This document shows positions 24,278 through 29,604 of a stretch of DNA of 29,604 nt, piece by piece. Position 1 is the stretch's first letter. Each line of letters begins with the position of its first letter. Source of the stretch: an uncultured Bacteroidales bacterium (GTDB lineage Bacteria; Bacteroidota; Bacteroidia; Bacteroidales; Bacteroidaceae); NCBI GenBank assembly GCA_937995875.1, contig CALKIW010000028.1, positions 1-29,604 of the forward strand, given 5' to 3'. Under the pieces are notes generated by a model, which saw only the letters and a program-made list of their open reading frames with translations, searched no databases and had not been told where the DNA came from. Made by a program: the position numbers and the translations under genes.

Positions 24278-25462
24278 CTAAATGATGCCCTGCTCCACAA
24301 AAATCTTCTTTAATATCTGCACGCCACGTTCCACATGTTCCTCCGTGTGCGTGGCCATCAGCGCGAAACGCACCAACGTGTCCTGCGGCGCGCAAGCCGG
24401 CGGAATCACAGGATTGATAAACACGCCCGCCTCAAAAGCCAACCGCGTCACAAGAAACGTCTTGTCTATATCGCGCACATAGAGCGGGATGATGGGGCTT
24501 TCGGTATCGCCAATCTCAAATCCCTCCTCGCGGAAACGCTTCAACGCATAGTTTGTCACGTCCCACAAGTGCTGTATGCGCTCCGGCTCTTCCTGAATAA
24601 TGTGGAGAGCTTTCAGCGCCGCAGCCGTAGCGGCCGGTGTGTCGCTGGCCGAGAAGATATAGGTGCGACTGGTGTGGCGCAGGTAGTTGATGGTGTCGGC
24701 ATCGCCCGCAATAAATCCACCGATAGATGCCAAACTCTTTGAGAATGTTCCCATAATCAGGTCTACCTCGTCCTGTAAGCCAAAATGGTGGCACACACCC
24801 CTACCCTGCTTGCCGAAGACGCCCAATCCATGAGCCTCATCGATCATGATCGAACAGTTGTATTTGTGTTTCAGTTCCACGATTTCGGGCAACTTGCAAA
24901 GGTCACCTTCCATAGAGAACACCCCGTCTGCCACAATCAGCTTGATGGCTTCGTGGGGCAATTTCTGGAGCACGCGCTCCAAATCCTGCATGTCGTTGTG
25001 CTTATAGCGCAGCTGCGTGGCAAAGCTCAAGCGGCGACCGTCTACGATGGAGGCGTGGTCGCGGTCGTCACAAATCACGTAATCGCCTCGACCGACAACC
25101 GCAGGTATCACTCCGGAATTCACCGTGAAACCCGTAGGAAAACACAGTACATCGTCTTTGTGCACAAATGTGGCCAACTCTTTTTCCAAACGCACGTGGA
25201 TATCCAGCGTGCCATTGAGAAAACGGCTGCCTGCACAACCCGACCCATATTTGTCAAGTGCCTCCTTGGCGGCCTCGATAACGCGCTCGTCGCCCGTCAA
25301 ACCGGTATAGGCATTGCTGCCGAACATCAGCACGCGATGCCCCTGCATTGTAACTACCGGACCCTGTTTACTTGTGATTTCTCTAAAATAGGGATATACG
25401 CCCGCCGCCATATACTGTTGAGGCAAACGATAATCTTTATACTTTTCCTGTAATTGTCCCAT
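24278..25462 (-). CDS. spt: Serine palmitoyltransferase (sphingolipid synthesis)
   Basis: This 394-residue PLP enzyme belongs to the alpha-oxoamine synthase family. The lysine that binds PLP is Lys242 in GTFSKSLAS; DEAHGLGVFG (Asp208, His211) and the ring-stacking His136 in DRDHASIVDGRR are in place. SGCAGSRFLNGTLDIH and the C-terminal PPACAPQDTLVR fit closely with the Bacteroides serine palmitoyltransferase as I remember it; this condenses serine with palmitoyl-CoA to make the sphingoid base. The related 2-amino-3-ketobutyrate CoA ligase is the main alternative, but the end-to-end resemblance favours the lipid enzyme. It is divergent from a lipid kinase gene. Confidence 0.85.
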   Translation of the reverse strand: MGQLQEKYKDYRLPQQYMAAGVYPYFREITSKQGPVVTMQGHRVLMFGSNAYTGLTGDERVIEAAKEALDKYGSGCAGSRFLNGTLDIHVRLEKELATFVHKDDVLCFPTGFTVNSGVIPAVVGRGDYVICDDRDHASIVDGRRLSFATQLRYKHNDMQDLERVLQKLPHEAIKLIVADGVFSMEGDLCKLPEIVELKHKYNCSIMIDEAHGLGVFGKQGRGVCHHFGLQDEVDLIMGTFSKSLASIGGFIAGDADTINYLRHTSRTYIFSASDTPAATAAALKALHIIQEEPERIQHLWDVTNYALKRFREEGFEIGDTESPIIPLYVRDIDKTFLVTRLAFEAGVFINPVIPPACAPQDTLVRFALMATHTEEHVERGVQILKKIFVEQGII

Positions 25463-25509
25463 TTTAATAAATAGGTGTAGAAATATCTACCATGTTATAA
25501 ATTAGGCTG

Positions 25510-25517
25510 CAAAGATA
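25510..25517 (-). promoter_or_regulatory. -7 box for spt
   Basis: TATCTTTG on the minus strand, 47 bp before the ATG at 25462. The nearest TTG is 23 bp further upstream, a little farther than usual. Confidence 0.55.
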
Positions 25518-25612
25518 CAAAAAAGTTGTTATATGGAGCGCAAAAAAGTAATAAAACATCATTTTTAGGAAAAAAAGCCGCGATTTTAACCCGTTTATCA
25601 TTATAAATGCAT

Positions 25613-25620
25613 TAAATTTG
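25613..25620 (+). promoter_or_regulatory. -7 box for the lipid kinase gene
   Basis: TAAATTTG matches TAnnTTTG and lies 19 bp before the ATG at 25640. Two tiny ATG-stop frames (25625-25633 and 25635-25643) fall in the same short leader. Confidence 0.5.
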
Positions 25621-25639
25621 TAGCATGAACTAAGATGGC

Positions 25640-26683
25640 ATGAAAAAGACAATACTTTTCATCATCAATCCCATTTCCGGAACATCGAGCAAAGACCGTA
25701 TTCCCGAAATGATAGAGCAATATGTCGATAAAGAGAAATTCGACTACGAAATCATGACTACCGAGTATGCCAGCCATGCCAAGGAAATGGCTGAGGATGC
25801 CGCCAAACGCGGGGTCGATGTTGTCGTAGCCGTAGGTGGCGACGGCACCGTGAACGAAGTAGGCAGCGGCCTTGTGCACACTCAAACGGCAATGGGTATC
25901 ATCCCCTATGGCTCCGGCAACGGACTGGCACGCCACCTGATGATTCCGCTCAACATCAGGAAAAGCATAGAAATCATCAACCGCTGTAAAATCCACGATC
26001 TCGACTATGGCGTGATCAACGACCACCCGTTTTTCTGCACCTGCGGCATGGGATTCGATGCTTTCGTCAGTATGAAGTTTGCCGAAGCAGGCAAGCGCGG
26101 CCCCATTGCCTACATACAGAAAGTGCTTGAGGAGGGAGCCAGATACAGACCCAAGACTTACGAGATAACCGAAGACAGCGACACCTCACATTACAAGGCC
26201 TTCCTCATTTCGTGTGCCAACGCCTCGCAATACGGCAACAACGCCTACATCGCCCCGCAGGCCTCCATGAGCGACGGACTGATGGATGTCATCATCATGG
26301 AGCCGTTCGACGTCATCGAGGCACCGCAGATAGCCATCGATATGTTCAGCAAGACGCTCAACAAAAATTCCAAAATCAAGACGTTCAAAACCAAGCAGCT
26401 GCACATCAGGCGGCCGCAGCCGGGTGTCATCCACTACGACGGTGAGCCAGTGATGACCGGCACCGACATCAACGTGCGCATCGAGGAAAAAGGCATACGC
26501 ATTGTTGTCAATCCCGACGGCGACAAGAGCCTGCGCCAACCCAACGCCATACAGAGTGCAGCAGCCGACCTGTTCAACGAAATAAACAACATACGCTCGG
26601 AAATTTCCAAGCAGACACAACGCGGATTGGCACTCACCAAACTCATCCAGAAGAAAATAGAGAAGAGGCTGCCAAACATTTAG
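25640..26683 (+). CDS. Diacylglycerol / sphingosine kinase family lipid kinase
   Basis: This 347-residue protein has the DAGK catalytic domain: IINPISGTSSK near the start, the nucleotide-binding GGDGTVNE at residues 66-73, and GSGNGLAR at 91-98. Members phosphorylate diacylglycerol or sphingoid bases. The C-terminal tail (about 300-347) is basic and helical and goes beyond the core domain. It diverges from the serine palmitoyltransferase gene over 177 bp, so a sphingoid base is an attractive substrate, but the sequence cannot separate this from diacylglycerol. A terminator follows. Confidence 0.9.
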   Translation: MKKTILFIINPISGTSSKDRIPEMIEQYVDKEKFDYEIMTTEYASHAKEMAEDAAKRGVDVVVAVGGDGTVNEVGSGLVHTQTAMGIIPYGSGNGLARHLMIPLNIRKSIEIINRCKIHDLDYGVINDHPFFCTCGMGFDAFVSMKFAEAGKRGPIAYIQKVLEEGARYRPKTYEITEDSDTSHYKAFLISCANASQYGNNAYIAPQASMSDGLMDVIIMEPFDVIEAPQIAIDMFSKTLNKNSKIKTFKTKQLHIRRPQPGVIHYDGEPVMTGTDINVRIEEKGIRIVVNPDGDKSLRQPNAIQSAAADLFNEINNIRSEISKQTQRGLALTKLIQKKIEKRLPNI

Positions 26684-26712
26684 CAGCCGTCTGCCGATGC
26701 CGAGAACCTGCC

Positions 26713-26749
26713 ATATCGCCTCCCTATCTTTAGGTGGCGATATTTTTTT
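26713..26749 (+). terminator. Intrinsic terminator after the lipid kinase gene
   Basis: ATATCGCC (26713-26720) pairs with GGCGATAT (26736-26743), with two more pairs beyond a mismatch, followed by a run of T at 26744-26749. Confidence 0.85.
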
Positions 26750-26891
26750 CGCACCCGTCATTTATGCAGAAGCTACCATCAGGCGGCCGACAGTCTTGCG
26801 GGAACTGCACCTTAGCTTCGACAGTAAGAATGGTGGAAAGAAACCTTCCTAACTACCAATAAAAATCTTAACAAACACCTTCAAAATACGG

Positions 26892-27200
26892 GCGTATTTC
26901 AAACCACCTGCCTAATGATTTGAAATACGCGAAAATTTGGCGTTTTTCGTAACCTCCTGACAGTCTTAGCCTTACATCCTTCAAGACAAAAACGCGCTAT
27001 CTTCTCCACATTTATTCCACGACCGCAAAGGCCTAACGGCAAACCGTGTAAAGCTCAATGGCAATGCCTTTACACTCTTTCCGCGTTGCCGTTATGCTTT
27101 AAACGCCGAGCCGATAGTGTCCAACCGCAAAATCGAAGACGCAGCAACGGACAAATAATGAAGATTAAGCTGCAAAAATCGGGCATTTCTTTTCTGGAAC
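26892..27200 (-). repeat. Dispersed non-coding element, copy C (diverged)
   Basis: Same orientation as copy B. The hairpin module at 26892-26930 is again 39 bp with GCGTATTT and AAATACGC arms, here extended to a perfect 12-bp stem. TGACAGTC follows at 26958-26965, as in copy B. Downstream are GGCCTAACGG units and a GTGTAAAG...CTTTACAC palindrome (27046-27075). The part matching the 119-bp block of A and B is much diverged, so the right edge is uncertain. Confidence 0.65.
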
Positions 27201-27450
27201 AAGAAAATCCACAGCCCCAGTTTTAGTGAAGTTTTCTTGACATCGGCAGGGAGGGTAATGCCACTGCCTGCCGCACAGGAATGCCGTATTTGATGATGCT
27301 GAATTGAGGGCGATTGGGCAGAAAGGGTACATCAGATAGTGCTTAGGGGAGTTGGGAGACTGAAGGTTATGGAGAGGTTGGAATATTTGGAATGGCGTCT
27401 TCTTGATGTTCAACCGATTGTGTGGTCTGCGAAAAAATGTGGAGCCGCTG
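27201..27450. other. Unassigned intergenic sequence before uvrB
   Basis: No convincing gene, RNA or repeat was identified. An open minus-strand frame (27165-27413) is Cys- and Pro-rich, has no family resemblance and no promoter, and overlaps the end of element C. Confidence 0.4.
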
Positions 27451-27481
27451 TTGTGATTGAGTAGGAAAATTAGTAATTTTG
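27451..27481 (+). promoter_or_regulatory. Promoter directly at the uvrB start
   Basis: TTG (27451-27453), a 20-bp spacer and TAATTTTG (27474-27481) match the Bacteroidota promoter exactly. The box ends 6 bp before the ATG at 27488, so the mRNA would have almost no leader. Confidence 0.7.
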
Positions 27482-27487
27482 CATAGT

Positions 27488-29522
<2,035 letters not shown>

Positions 29523-29524
<2 letters not shown>

Positions 29525-29550
29525 TTTACAATTCACAATTTACAATTCAC
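29523..29550. repeat. Two perfect 14-bp tandem repeats at the uvrB stop codon
   Basis: AATTTACAATTCAC occurs at 29523-29536 and 29537-29550. The first copy overlaps the last two bases of the uvrB stop codon. Short AATTCAC-type repeats between genes are familiar in Bacteroidales. Confidence 0.75.
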
Positions 29551-29566
29551 AATAACAAAAGTTAAA

Positions 29567-29604
29567 ATGAAGGCAAGACACCCATTATACAACATATTTT
29601 CGTA
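29567..29604 (+). CDS. Possible start of a next gene, cut by the window end
   Basis: An ATG at 29567 opens a frame (MKARHPLYNIFS) that is still open at the window edge. No family can be read from 12 residues. AAAAGTTAAA precedes the ATG, with no clear promoter. Confidence 0.35.
   Translation, partial: MKARHPLYNIFS

Noticed and set aside
27165..27413. Minus-strand open frame of 82 codons before uvrB
   Set aside because: Odd Cys/Pro-rich composition, overlap with element C and no promoter or ribosome site; not supported as a gene.

Overview
The window looks like a chromosomal segment of a Bacteroidota bacterium, most likely Prevotellaceae. The reasons are: repeated Bacteroidota-type promoters (TTG, about 20 bp, TAnnTTTG); a FeoA-FeoB fusion; a eukaryote-like GT3 glycogen synthase; a serine palmitoyltransferase of the Bacteroides type; DUF4421 and DUF1460 proteins; and a remnant of the four-helix-bundle (S23-like) family. 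Base composition is roughly half GC. I saw no rRNA, tRNA, CRISPR array or transposase gene.

Layout, left to right. (1) Positions 1-400: a broken four-helix-bundle gene, then an in-phase array of 9-bp repeats directly in front of a secreted M3 peptidase. (2) Positions 2.7-9.9 kb: a xylose/xylan block. A secreted GH43 glycosidase, xylose isomerase and xylulokinase lie on the minus strand and an XylE-type symporter on the plus strand. Together they could release pentose from oligosaccharides, import it and convert it to xylulose-5-phosphate. (3) Positions 10.0-12.6 kb: the FeoAB ferrous iron transporter. (4) Positions 12.8-15.8 kb: a tight three-gene run of a Gfo/Idh/MocA oxidoreductase, a DUF4421 envelope protein and a DUF1460 NlpC/P60-like amidase. 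(5) Positions 15.9-17.7 kb: ribosomal protein S1. (6) Positions 18.7-23.1 kb: a glycogen pair, glycogen synthase then alpha-glucan phosphorylase. (7) Positions 23.2-26.7 kb: a small secreted protein, a 61-residue membrane protein with eight consecutive histidines, serine palmitoyltransferase, and divergently a diacylglycerol/sphingosine-type lipid kinase. (8) Positions 27.5-29.5 kb: uvrB, then the first codons of a possible next gene.

The most notable non-gene signal is a dispersed non-coding element of about 300 bp. It occurs three times (A 7800-8097, B 18102-18398, C about 26892-27200), always between genes and in both orientations. A and B are collinear over their whole length, with a 119-bp gap-free block, a spacer of 139-140 bp and a hairpin. 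All three copies carry a hairpin exactly 39 bp long with identical 8-bp arms. A second repeat family, 9-bp GTCYGACYG-like units, occurs at 266-364 and in the opposite sense at 18443-18487, 45 bp from element B.

Other points worth a look are an apparently leaderless uvrB promoter, a duplicated 50-bp segment at the 3' end of xylA, and a 17-bp direct repeat between the feoAB and oxidoreductase promoters. Everything here was read by eye; alignments and identity counts were done by hand.
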